From: Saprospiraceae bacterium
GTDB taxonomy: Bacteria > Bacteroidota > Bacteroidia > Chitinophagales > Saprospiraceae
Direction of reading: 5' to 3'
Assembly: GCA_016714765.1 (NCBI GenBank)
Contig: JADKCF010000004.1
Span: 62,001 to 126,000 of the forward strand
Length of the DNA stretch: 64,000 nt
The translations under genes and the position numbers were made by a program. This document shows, in pieces, positions 20,576-28,247 of this stretch (within the stretch, counting starts at the first letter, position 1; every line of letters starts with the position of its first letter). The notes under the pieces are model-generated. The model ran no database searches and was not told the origin of the DNA. It saw only the letters and a program-made list of their open reading frames with translations.

Positions 20576-21499
20576 GTGAAAAGAATCATTAGTACAGGCA
20601 ATAAATTCATGGCAGGATTCATCATTCTGCTCACTGTATGTGCTGTGTTTATTCCTATCTTCGAATTTACAGAAAAGTTTCAGGATTATCTGGTACATTT
20701 CCTGATATTTCTAATATTTTCAGGACTGATAGGCTTAATTTTAAGTAATAAAACCATTCTGTATACCAGTTTTGGGTGTGCTGCTGCTTTGGCTTTTTTT
20801 CTAAAAAATGCGTCTAATCCAGAATTGAAAAATCCAACAACCAACGGCAGAAACAAACTGACCCTCGTACATATCAATCTTAGTCTGATCACCGATGTAG
20901 AGACAGTGCGGAACATCATTTCTGATGAAAGCATACAGGTCATTTCCTTTCAGGAATATACCCCTGACTGGGCTAGTATCATCCCTGAGATCACAAAAGC
21001 CAAGTTTCCATATATTTATCAGGATGTGCGTATAGATTTATATGGCAAAGCTATTTTTTCAAAAAATATCATCCGCAAAAGTGAAGTCATCAATTACACC
21101 GATATCCCTAACATCGAAACACAGATAGAATCCGGCGATGATGTATTTACAATACTATCTTCTTATATGACTCCGGCACTCGACAATATGTCTAAAACGC
21201 AGGCAAAATCCCAATTTAGATTTTTGGAAGAATACTCTTTAAAAAACAAGGATGGCAAAATCATCATGGGTGAATTTAATCAGGTTTACTGGTCACATGA
21301 TATCCTGAGTTTTCGCAATAAAACAGGACTCCTCAATAGCCGCCGAAATGTTTTTCCGACGACTATGAAAATGCCGTATGATCATATATTTTACTCTCCA
21401 GACCTGGAGTGCTTCTATTTTGAAGAATTAAATGACAGTGACGGTAATCACTTCGGTTGCAAATCTTCTTTCCAGTTTAAAAACCAGAAATCCAGGTAA
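20576..21499 (+). CDS. Membrane-anchored endonuclease/exonuclease/phosphatase (EEP)-fold protein
   Basis: Residues ~10-85 form three hydrophobic helices, followed by an EEP-fold domain starting at KLTLVHINLS. Expected EEP landmarks can be seen in altered form: ISFQEYTP (metal-binding Glu), GEFNQVYWS in place of the usual GDFN, YDHIFYS (the DH pair) and a weak SDGNHFGC instead of SDHRPV. The catalytic set may therefore be degenerate. Related membrane EEP proteins in Bacteroidota are annotated as endonuclease/exonuclease/phosphatase family proteins of unknown substrate. The start is a GTG at 20576; an in-frame ATG at 20609 would remove 11 residues. Confidence 0.7.
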   Translation: MKRIISTGNKFMAGFIILLTVCAVFIPIFEFTEKFQDYLVHFLIFLIFSGLIGLILSNKTILYTSFGCAAALAFFLKNASNPELKNPTTNGRNKLTLVHINLSLITDVETVRNIISDESIQVISFQEYTPDWASIIPEITKAKFPYIYQDVRIDLYGKAIFSKNIIRKSEVINYTDIPNIETQIESGDDVFTILSSYMTPALDNMSKTQAKSQFRFLEEYSLKNKDGKIIMGEFNQVYWSHDILSFRNKTGLLNSRRNVFPTTMKMPYDHIFYSPDLECFYFEELNDSDGNHFGCKSSFQFKNQKSR

Positions 21500-21505
21500 T
21501 CGCCC

Positions 21506-21957
21506 ATGCAAATCACTTATTCCTGCCTTCCATTCAGCAAGCTCACCAATGCCGACCTTTACGATATCATGAAGGCCAGACAGGAGGTTTTTGTAGTAGA
21601 ACAAAACTGTCCTTATCTCGATGCGGACGGCAAAGATCTCTATGCACATCATGTAATGGGCAAAGACACAAACGGACAATTGCAATGTTACAGCAGGTTA
21701 CTGCCGGAAGGGGTTTCTTATCCGGGATTTACATCGATAGGCAGAGTCATCAATACAGCACTCGTGCGTGGTCAAGGTCAAGGCAAGACTCTGATGCAAT
21801 ATTCTATAGCAAAATTAAGAATCTATACCCTGACATGCCAGTAAAAATAGGCGCACAGGCGTATCTAAAGAAATTTTATGAAAGTTTTGGATTTGTAGAC
21901 ATGGGAATCCCTTACCTCGAAGATGGTATACCACACATCATTATGGTACTGCAATAA
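21506..21957 (+). CDS. ElaA-like GNAT N-acetyltransferase (one frameshift)
   Basis: The gene encodes a small GNAT-fold acetyltransferase of the ElaA type. The first part contains ARQEVFVVEQNCPYLDADGKD and the acetyl-CoA loop RGQGQGKTLM, and the last part contains PVKIGAQAYLKKFYESFGF and EDGIPHIIM, both typical of ElaA. They are in different frames because the four-A run at 21811-21814 appears one A short. Restoring it reads SIAKIKNLYPDMPVK and gives 150 residues, the usual length. The substrate is not known for most family members. It starts 6 bases after the EEP gene and ends before a terminator, so the three genes from 18706 may form one transcript. Confidence 0.85.
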
Positions 21958-21960
21958 ATA

Positions 21961-21992
21961 AAAAAGCCCTCTGCTTTCAGAAGGCTCTTTTT
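21961..21992 (+). terminator. Rho-independent terminator after the acetyltransferase gene
   Basis: AGCCCTCTG pairs with CAGAAGGCT around a short CTTT loop, flanked by A5 and T5 runs, 3 bases after the stop codon. Confidence 0.8.
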
Positions 21993-22231
21993 CTTCGCTA
22001 AAGATTTTTTTCAATAAATTTGAAAAGAATATCAATCTGAGACTTGGGGTCTCTGTATGAAAGAGCCATTAAGTATGCAATATGTTGCCTGAAGAATGTA
22101 AAAAATATATAATTTATTTTATTTAATATATAATGTACTAAATATCAATTTTTTAAAATTGTAAAATTTTTACTTAAAGTTAATAATTATTAAATTGCTG
22201 GCTTAAATCCGGTATTCATATATTTTTACGG

Positions 22232-22239
22232 TAAATTTG
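22232..22239 (+). promoter_or_regulatory. Candidate -7 promoter box of serA
   Basis: TAAATTTG matches TAnnTTTG, 30 bases upstream of the ATG at 22270. The preceding 240 bases (21993-22231) are very AT-rich and contain no gene. Confidence 0.5.
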
Positions 22240-22269
22240 CATCACATTGTTAATAAGAAAATAAAACAA

Positions 22270-23214
22270 ATGAAAATCCTTGTAAATGATGGTATTGAAC
22301 CCATCGGCAAAACCCTGCTCGAAGCTGCCGGCTTCGAAGTGGAAATGAACAAAATAGAACAAGCTGACCTTCCGACCAGATTAAATGAGTACGATGCCAT
22401 CTGCGTCAGAAGTGCTACAAAAGTCAGAAAAGAATTGATTGATGCTTGTCCTAATCTCAAGGCCATTGGCCGTGGAGGTGTAGGCCTCGATAATATCGAT
22501 GTAGAGTATGCGCAATCTAAAGGTATTGCTGTCATCAATACACCTGCCGCTTCTTCCAGATCTGTGGGAGAACTCGCTATGGCTCATATGCTGAGCTTGT
22601 CAAGATTTCTCTACCAATCCAACAGGCAAATGCCTTCGGAGGGAGATACCAGATTTAATGACTTCAAAAAAGCATATGCAAAAGGTGCGGAACTGGAAGG
22701 GAAAACCCTGGGAATCATCGGCCTGGGTAGAATAGGACAGGAGGCTGCCAGATGTGGTTTGGGCCTTGGCATGCATGTGCTTGCAGTGGACCCTTATGTT
22801 TCTGAAGTCACACTGGCCGTAGGACATGCTTCTCTGGGCTTTAAGGCAACTTTAAAAACGGTCACCATGGACAGTATGCTTGCCGATGCTGATTATATCT
22901 CTTTGCACATCCCTTCTGTAGGTAAAGCCATTTTGGGTAAAGAGGAATTTGCAAAAATGAAAAACGGTGTGATCGTAGTCAACTGCAGCCGCGGAGGTAC
23001 GATCGATGAAGATGCTCTGCTGGAAGCCCTGGCTTCAGGCAAGGTTGCTGCAGCAGGATTGGATGTATTCGAAAACGAACCTACTCCACGCAAAGATTTG
23101 CTCACCCATCCACGTATATCACTCACTCCACACATAGGTGCATCGACTGAGGAAGCCCAAAATAAAATAGGAGAGGAGTTAGCGCACAAGATGATTGCAG
23201 CATTAACCAGCTGA
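22270..23214 (+). CDS. serA: D-3-phosphoglycerate dehydrogenase (short form)
   Basis: This enzyme catalyses the first step of serine synthesis, oxidising 3-phosphoglycerate with NAD. The 314-residue protein has the substrate domain with GRGGVGLDNID, the nucleotide-binding motif GIIGLGRIGQEAA, the NCSRGGTIDEDAL motif and the catalytic-histidine region LTPHIGASTEEAQ. It lacks the C-terminal ACT regulatory domain of long SerA enzymes, so feedback control by serine through ACT is not expected. I chose ATG 22270 because MKILVNDG is the usual N-terminus and the frame upstream starts only at a TTG. A related 2-hydroxyacid dehydrogenase role cannot be fully excluded. Confidence 0.9.
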   Translation: MKILVNDGIEPIGKTLLEAAGFEVEMNKIEQADLPTRLNEYDAICVRSATKVRKELIDACPNLKAIGRGGVGLDNIDVEYAQSKGIAVINTPAASSRSVGELAMAHMLSLSRFLYQSNRQMPSEGDTRFNDFKKAYAKGAELEGKTLGIIGLGRIGQEAARCGLGLGMHVLAVDPYVSEVTLAVGHASLGFKATLKTVTMDSMLADADYISLHIPSVGKAILGKEEFAKMKNGVIVVNCSRGGTIDEDALLEALASGKVAAAGLDVFENEPTPRKDLLTHPRISLTPHIGASTEEAQNKIGEELAHKMIAALTS

Positions 23215-23231
23215 TAACCTGATACATTACC

Positions 23232-23259
23232 ACTGTAATACTAGTGATAGTATTACAGT
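23232..23259. terminator. Perfect inverted repeat after serA
   Basis: A 12-base perfect stem (ACTGTAATACTA / TAGTATTACAGT) encloses a GTGA loop, 18 bases after the serA stop. There is no strong T run, so it may be a bidirectional terminator, an mRNA-stabilising hairpin or a protein-binding palindrome. Confidence 0.5.
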
Positions 23260-23283
23260 ACTTTCCTATATTCAAAACCGCAC

Positions 23284-23455
<172 letters not shown>

Positions 23456-23866
23456 TCCATCTTCATCACTAAAAACAAGGGTGTTACCATCACCGGACAT
23501 AACATGATACCCATAAGAGCAAACATCTAAAGTTTGACTTCTCACTTCCTTTATGCCTGTAACGACATCGATTTGATATTCAATCAATTCCACCTTGTTG
23601 GCGCAACTTCCATATGAGATGTCCATACAAACCCTGGCATCTAATGAATACGATTTATATGATACTTTTTGGTTGTTACCATTAGTGAAAAAAAACTTGC
23701 GGTCACGCCACACGTCATTTTGTTTTTGGATAAAGATCACGTAATTTCGATCTTCGTTTGTCAAAAGTAACGTTTTCCCAAGAGAATCAAATTGTATGTT
23801 TATATCATCATATTCAGTATAATATTCCTTACTACACTCAAAGTTCCACTTGTTTAATTTCAGCAC
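23456..23866 (-). CDS. Hypothetical protein fragment ending in the poly-G tract
   Basis: I do not recognise a family. The readable part is 137 residues starting at a GTG, with beta-propeller-like or surface-protein-like composition (DDINIQFDSLGKTLLLTNED, VMSGDGNTLVFSDEDG), after which the frame enters continuous proline codons. No signal peptide is visible, and an in-frame stop lies 18 bases upstream of the GTG, so the true 5' end may be lost or frameshifted. The frame continues to 23123 through the G tract and into serA antisense, but that portion is not credible. It lies 18 bases downstream of hldD on the same strand. Confidence 0.4.
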
Positions 23867-23884
23867 TACATTTAAAGTCAGAAA

Positions 23885-24856
23885 TTAATAGTATTTGTTT
23901 CCCTTCAGATACTGCCTGACATACTCTTCTACCCCATCCTCCAGTGACCAAAATGGTTTGGTATATCCGGCATTGGCCATTTTAGTCATTTTTGCCTCTG
24001 TAAAATACTGGTAACTATCTCTGATATCTTCGGGCGTGTCTATGTATGTTATATTTTGAGGAACATCCATAGCCTCAAAAGTCCGGACAGCAAGGTCTAC
24101 AAAAGTGCGGGCTTTGCCGGTGCCGAAATTATAGATACCGCTTTCGCTATGCTGATTGTGTAATAAATACAAAATCATGTCAGATATGTCTTTTATGTAT
24201 ATAAAATCCCGGCTTTGATGCCCATCTTTAATACCTTGCCGATGAGATTTAAAAAGCTTCATACACCCCGTATTTCGGATTTGGTGGAAGGTGTGAAAGA
24301 TCACCGATGCCATTCTGCCTTTATGATATTCATTCGGTCCATATACATTAAAAAATTTGCATCCTATCCAAAAGGGTGGTTTTTGCTCCTGGGCCAGTGC
24401 CCACAGGTCAAACTGATGTTTACTCTCCCCATAAGGATTCAAGGGTTTTAGTTTATGTATGATGGCATGATCATCATCAAAGCCAAAGGAACCATCGCCA
24501 TAGGTAGCTGCACTGGATGCGTATATAAGGGGTATCTCCCGGCGAGCACATACCTGCCAGATGCGTTTACTGTAATTGAGATTCAACTCATCAAAAATCT
24601 CAATATCCATCAGCGTAGTGTCCGTCCTGGCTCCCATATGAATGACAGCATCTATTTTTTGACTTGTTTTTTCAAACCATTCCAGAAATATATCTCTGTG
24701 CATCCACTCTCTCACGGTTTTGTCATCCGTATTTTTGTCTTTATAAAGCTTGTAAAAATCATCCACCACTACCACATCTCGGTTATAGCCATGCACATTT
24801 AAGTCTGTAAGCAGACACGAACCTATAAAACCTGATACTCCGGTGAGTATGATCAT
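23885..24856 (-). CDS. hldD: ADP-L-glycero-D-manno-heptose 6-epimerase
   Basis: This extended short-chain dehydrogenase epimerises ADP-D-glycero-D-manno-heptose to the L-glycero form used in LPS inner core synthesis. The 323-residue protein has the N-terminal NAD(P)-binding GVSGFIG, the MGARTDTT segment and SSAATYG, plus the catalytic YGESK (Y142, K146) and HQSRDFIYIKD, all characteristic of HldD/RfaD rather than other sugar epimerases. It has its own promoter candidate just upstream. Other heptose genes are not in the window. Confidence 0.93.
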   Translation of the reverse strand: MIILTGVSGFIGSCLLTDLNVHGYNRDVVVVDDFYKLYKDKNTDDKTVREWMHRDIFLEWFEKTSQKIDAVIHMGARTDTTLMDIEIFDELNLNYSKRIWQVCARREIPLIYASSAATYGDGSFGFDDDHAIIHKLKPLNPYGESKHQFDLWALAQEQKPPFWIGCKFFNVYGPNEYHKGRMASVIFHTFHQIRNTGCMKLFKSHRQGIKDGHQSRDFIYIKDISDMILYLLHNQHSESGIYNFGTGKARTFVDLAVRTFEAMDVPQNITYIDTPEDIRDSYQYFTEAKMTKMANAGYTKPFWSLEDGVEEYVRQYLKGNKYY

Positions 24857-24881
24857 AATAATTAATTTTATAAAGAAGCTA

Positions 24882-24889
24882 CAAAACTA
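24882..24889 (-). promoter_or_regulatory. Candidate -7 promoter box of hldD
   Basis: The minus-strand octamer TAGTTTTG matches TAnnTTTG, 26 bases upstream of the hldD ATG. Confidence 0.5.
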
Positions 24890-25124
24890 AGAAATTGTAA
24901 TGATATAAGTTCTATTTGGCGATTTGGATATATTGATTTTTACCATTATGTAGTACTATGATTGATATGCATCAAGCCGGAAGCCAATTTTCCAGACTTC
25001 GGGAAAAGCACAAAAGAAGTTGATGAAGCTTTGGACTTAGCTACCATGGCAAAGATATATATACTGAATCATCTTAAATCAACAATAATCCCTACTTTTG
25101 CCCAATATTAAAATCATTCTTTCC

Positions 25125-25967
25125 ATGTACAGATTGCTTGTAATTTCTTTCCTTTTTTCAGTGTACAAAAACTAAGTGCTCAACTTATCTCCACATCTGT
25201 CAAAAGTGTTTTTCTTGGTGATAAAAAAGTGACAATCAAAATCATCTCCAAACAAGGTCAAAATCTAGTCTTTGCGCATGTACACGAAAACGAATCCGCA
25301 TCCCTGGCAGCAGGGATAGCTATAATAGAGAAGTATGGAGGAAAATTACTGACTTTGGAGCATTCAACTGACGGTACCAAAAACAGAAATATAACTTTCA
25401 ATCTTCATGGTACGACCTATCAGTTTGACCCCAACAGAATTTATACCCATAATGATGCCGTTTTGTCCAATTCTATAAAGGTTGCTCGTGGCAAAGGAGC
25501 TGTTACTGCTGAGGTATCGAATATAGTCAAAAATCTGTCAACGCAAATCTGGGACGAACTAAAATCATCTACACAAATCATCGCTCTGCACAATAACAAA
25601 AATTTGCCGGCAAGCTACAAAACAAAGTGGATATTCTGGAAGCACATTGAGCCGGAATCATATAGCATCAAATCATACATCAAGTCACACGATCAGTCTA
25701 GCGACAGCAACAAATCCTGCTCAGACATATATCAATCCTGAAATCAACAACAGTGAATTTTTTATTGTAACAAAAAAGATTGACTTCGATTTACTGGTAA
25801 AAAAAAGGTATACAGTAGTACTACAGAATGCCCATCCGGTAGACGATGGTTCTATGTCTGTTTATGCTGCAAGCGCCGGTATAAGATATATCAATTCTGA
25901 GGCTAAAATGGGGAGGGTGGACACCCAGCTTGGCATGCTCGAGCTGCTGTTGGCAGATGGAGAGTGA
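25125..25967 (+). CDS. Secreted conserved hypothetical protein (two frameshifts)
   Basis: Reading across two breaks gives a ~280-residue exported protein. It begins MYRLLVISFLF, and after restoring one T in the run at 25153-25158 it continues SVQKLSAQLISTSVKSVF, a clean signal peptide. The body contains FAHVHENESASLAAG, LTLEHS and ALHNN, and after a second break near 25706-25715 (one extra base) continues ATNPAQTYINPEINNSEFF and DDGSMSVYAASAGIRYINSEA. The pattern recalls a widespread uncharacterised bacterial family with conserved His/Glu residues suggestive of metal binding, but I cannot name it and assign no activity. With two breaks it may be a true pseudogene, although the local error rate makes sequencing error plausible. 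Confidence 0.55.
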
Positions 25968-26054
25968 TTAGTGGTTGGCCCAAATGTTAAAGATAATGCT
26001 CTCTTGCAAAGGATAGATATCGCTAAACCATTTACTTCGTGTTTATAACCCGTA

Positions 26055-27302
26055 TTATTTGTTTTTTTTCTTTTGTATATAAACCAACTCGCTGCAGTTG
26101 TCTCTCCTGAAGACGGTTTGAGCAGCCGTCCTGATGTCTTCGGCAGTGATGCTCTGATATCTTTCTGCTTCGTCATTAATCATGGCTGCATCTCCCAGTA
26201 TTTCGAAATAGGCAAGACTTATTCCTTTGTTCAGAATGCTCACTTCTGAATATTCCAGACTGCTTTCGACTCCGTTTTTGAGTTTTGTTAGTTCTGTTTC
26301 ACTGATTCGATCATGCTGCAGTAATTGTAGCTGTTCGTCGATAGCTGTTCGGGCCTTTTCCATAGAAACACCAGGCATTGTTTTGCCCTCTATGATAAAA
26401 AGACCCGGGTCTATAGTACCTGAAATGAAAGCGTCAATGGTACTGAATAGTTGTTGTTCTTTGTACAACCTCTGATAAAATCTGGATGATCTGCCATTGG
26501 ACATGACATCTGACAATAGATCACAAGCATAATATTCCTTGGTAAGTCTTGCAGCCATATGATAACCCCTGTACACAGCATCGTGTGGTACATCCTGATA
26601 TAAAAAGTGTTGTCTGAATTCGTTCTGTATGGGTTCGAACTTATATTGCTTTTTGGATAACTGACCTGCCTGAATATCACCAAACCATTTTTCGACCAAG
26701 GCTATACCATCTTGGGCAGTAATATTTCCTGCCAGTACCAGTATGGCATTATCAGGTCTGTAATATTGGTAAAAAAAAGTTTCTACCTGTTCTAGCGTTG
26801 CATCAGCAATGTGGCTGATTTCTTTGCCTATGGTAGGCCATTGATAAGGGTGAATCTTGTAGCAAAGTCCGCTAAGATGATGCCACATGTCTCCATAGGG
26901 TTCATTGAGACACGTTTCTTTAAATTCTTCTATGACTACTTTTTTCTGTGTTTGCAGTGATTTTTTACTAAATCTAAGCTGCAGCATTCTATCTGACTCC
27001 AACCAAAGGGCTGTTTCTACATTTTGAGCCGGTACTATTTCATAAAAATTGGTTAGGTCAGTATTGGTAAACGCATTGTTTTCGCCACCTGCTTCCTGTA
27101 TAGGTCCATCAAAATCCGGAATATTGGCCGATCCTCCAAACATCAGATGCTCAAAGAGGTGTGCAAATCCTGTTTTGTCAGGCTCTTCATATTTTGAACC
27201 TACATTGTACACGATATTGACCGCCACCATAGGTGTAGATTTATCTTCATGTATGATGACCCTAAGACCATTCTGCAATACAAACCGCTCAAATGCTATC
27301 AT
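26055..27302 (-). CDS. M16-family zinc peptidase
   Basis: This 415-residue protein has the inverted zinc motif HLFEH (H48, E51, H52) of the pitrilysin/insulinase family, with FGGSANIPDFDGPIQEAGGENNAFTNTDLTNFYE following, the usual neighbourhood in bacterial M16 peptidases. The C-terminal half (M16_C type) spans about residues 165-345. No signal peptide is seen, so it may be cytoplasmic or use a start further upstream. Its start overlaps the rsmI stop by 4 bases, so it is translationally coupled to rsmI. Confidence 0.9.
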   Translation of the reverse strand: MIAFERFVLQNGLRVIIHEDKSTPMVAVNIVYNVGSKYEEPDKTGFAHLFEHLMFGGSANIPDFDGPIQEAGGENNAFTNTDLTNFYEIVPAQNVETALWLESDRMLQLRFSKKSLQTQKKVVIEEFKETCLNEPYGDMWHHLSGLCYKIHPYQWPTIGKEISHIADATLEQVETFFYQYYRPDNAILVLAGNITAQDGIALVEKWFGDIQAGQLSKKQYKFEPIQNEFRQHFLYQDVPHDAVYRGYHMAARLTKEYYACDLLSDVMSNGRSSRFYQRLYKEQQLFSTIDAFISGTIDPGLFIIEGKTMPGVSMEKARTAIDEQLQLLQHDRISETELTKLKNGVESSLEYSEVSILNKGISLAYFEILGDAAMINDEAERYQSITAEDIRTAAQTVFRRDNCSELVYIQKKKNK

Positions 27303-28033
27303 TCTTCTTCATCTTTTTGATCTTGATATCTTTTGCTTTTTTTGTCCGGAGATTTTCTTTTAACCTGAGTACTGTCACCTTCTATGATGAGTACTATTTC
27401 ACCTTTGGCAGGCTTATTTTTGTAGTGGGTAATCGCTTCTGTGACTGGCAATGTCACAAACTCCTCAAACATCTTACTTATCTCACGGGCTACACATACT
27501 CTTCTGTCACTGCCTAGTACATCCCTGATTTCTTCCAGCGATTTGATCAGTCTGTGCGGAGATTCGTAAAGTATGATGGTCACATTGAGAGTACACAGAA
27601 ATTTTAGCCTGGTTTGTCTCCCTTTTTTATGCGGCAAAAAGCCCTCAAAAAAAAATTTGTCCGTCGACATACCTGATGACACCAGGGCTGGAACAAAAGC
27701 AGTAGCTCCCGGCAGACAACTGATTCGGATACCCTGAGCTACACACTCTCTGACAAGCAAAAATCCGGGATCTGAAATACCCGGCGTCCCTGCATCGGAT
27801 ATAAGTGCTATATTTTTACCTTGCTGGAGATGTGAGATGATACTTCCAAGGGCTTTATGTTCATTGAATGCATGAAAAGCCCACATAGGTTTGTCTATGT
27901 TAAAATGTTTGAGGAGCTTGCCACTGGTACGGGTATCCTCTGTGAGTACTACATCACAGGCTCGGAGCGTATCTATAGCCCGAAAAGTCATGTCGTCCAG
28001 GTTCCCGATGGGTGTGGGTACTAAATAAAGCAT
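27299..28033 (-). CDS. rsmI: 16S rRNA (cytidine1402-2'-O)-methyltransferase
   Basis: RsmI 2'-O-methylates C1402 in the decoding centre of 16S rRNA. The 244-residue protein has the signature LYLVPTPIGNLDDMT at the N-terminus, EDTRTSGKLL, and the SAM-binding ALISDAGTPGISDPG, which together are diagnostic of the family. A basic C-terminal extension (KRKSPDKKSKRYQDQKDEEE) is unusual but not unique. It is the first gene of a two-gene run with the M16 peptidase. Confidence 0.95.
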   Translation of the reverse strand: MLYLVPTPIGNLDDMTFRAIDTLRACDVVLTEDTRTSGKLLKHFNIDKPMWAFHAFNEHKALGSIISHLQQGKNIALISDAGTPGISDPGFLLVRECVAQGIRISCLPGATAFVPALVSSGMSTDKFFFEGFLPHKKGRQTRLKFLCTLNVTIILYESPHRLIKSLEEIRDVLGSDRRVCVAREISKMFEEFVTLPVTEAITHYKNKPAKGEIVLIIEGDSTQVKRKSPDKKSKRYQDQKDEEE

Positions 28034-28097
28034 TTTCCCAACAAATTATGAATCATTTTTTAATAAAATGAGGTATCACTCTAATATAAATCCAATG

Positions 28098-28105
28098 CAA
28101 AAGTA
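28098..28105 (-). promoter_or_regulatory. Candidate -7 promoter box of rsmI
   Basis: The minus-strand octamer TACTTTTG matches TAnnTTTG, 65 bases upstream of the rsmI ATG. Confidence 0.4.
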
Positions 28106-28155
28106 ATCATATCCCATATAGGAGTGACAAAAAGATTAAATTCCCGTTAAAATGG

Positions 28156-28163
28156 TAGCTTTG
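28156..28163 (+). promoter_or_regulatory. Candidate -7 promoter box for the T9SS type B protein gene
   Basis: TAGCTTTG matches TAnnTTTG 85 bases upstream of the start at 28248, back-to-back with the rsmI promoter candidate. Confidence 0.45.
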
Positions 28164-28247
28164 TGTTATGCTCACGATGATAAATCATGAACTTACCAAA
28201 ACACTCAGGCATATAAATTCGTTTCTTTAAAAGAAAATAACAATTTC

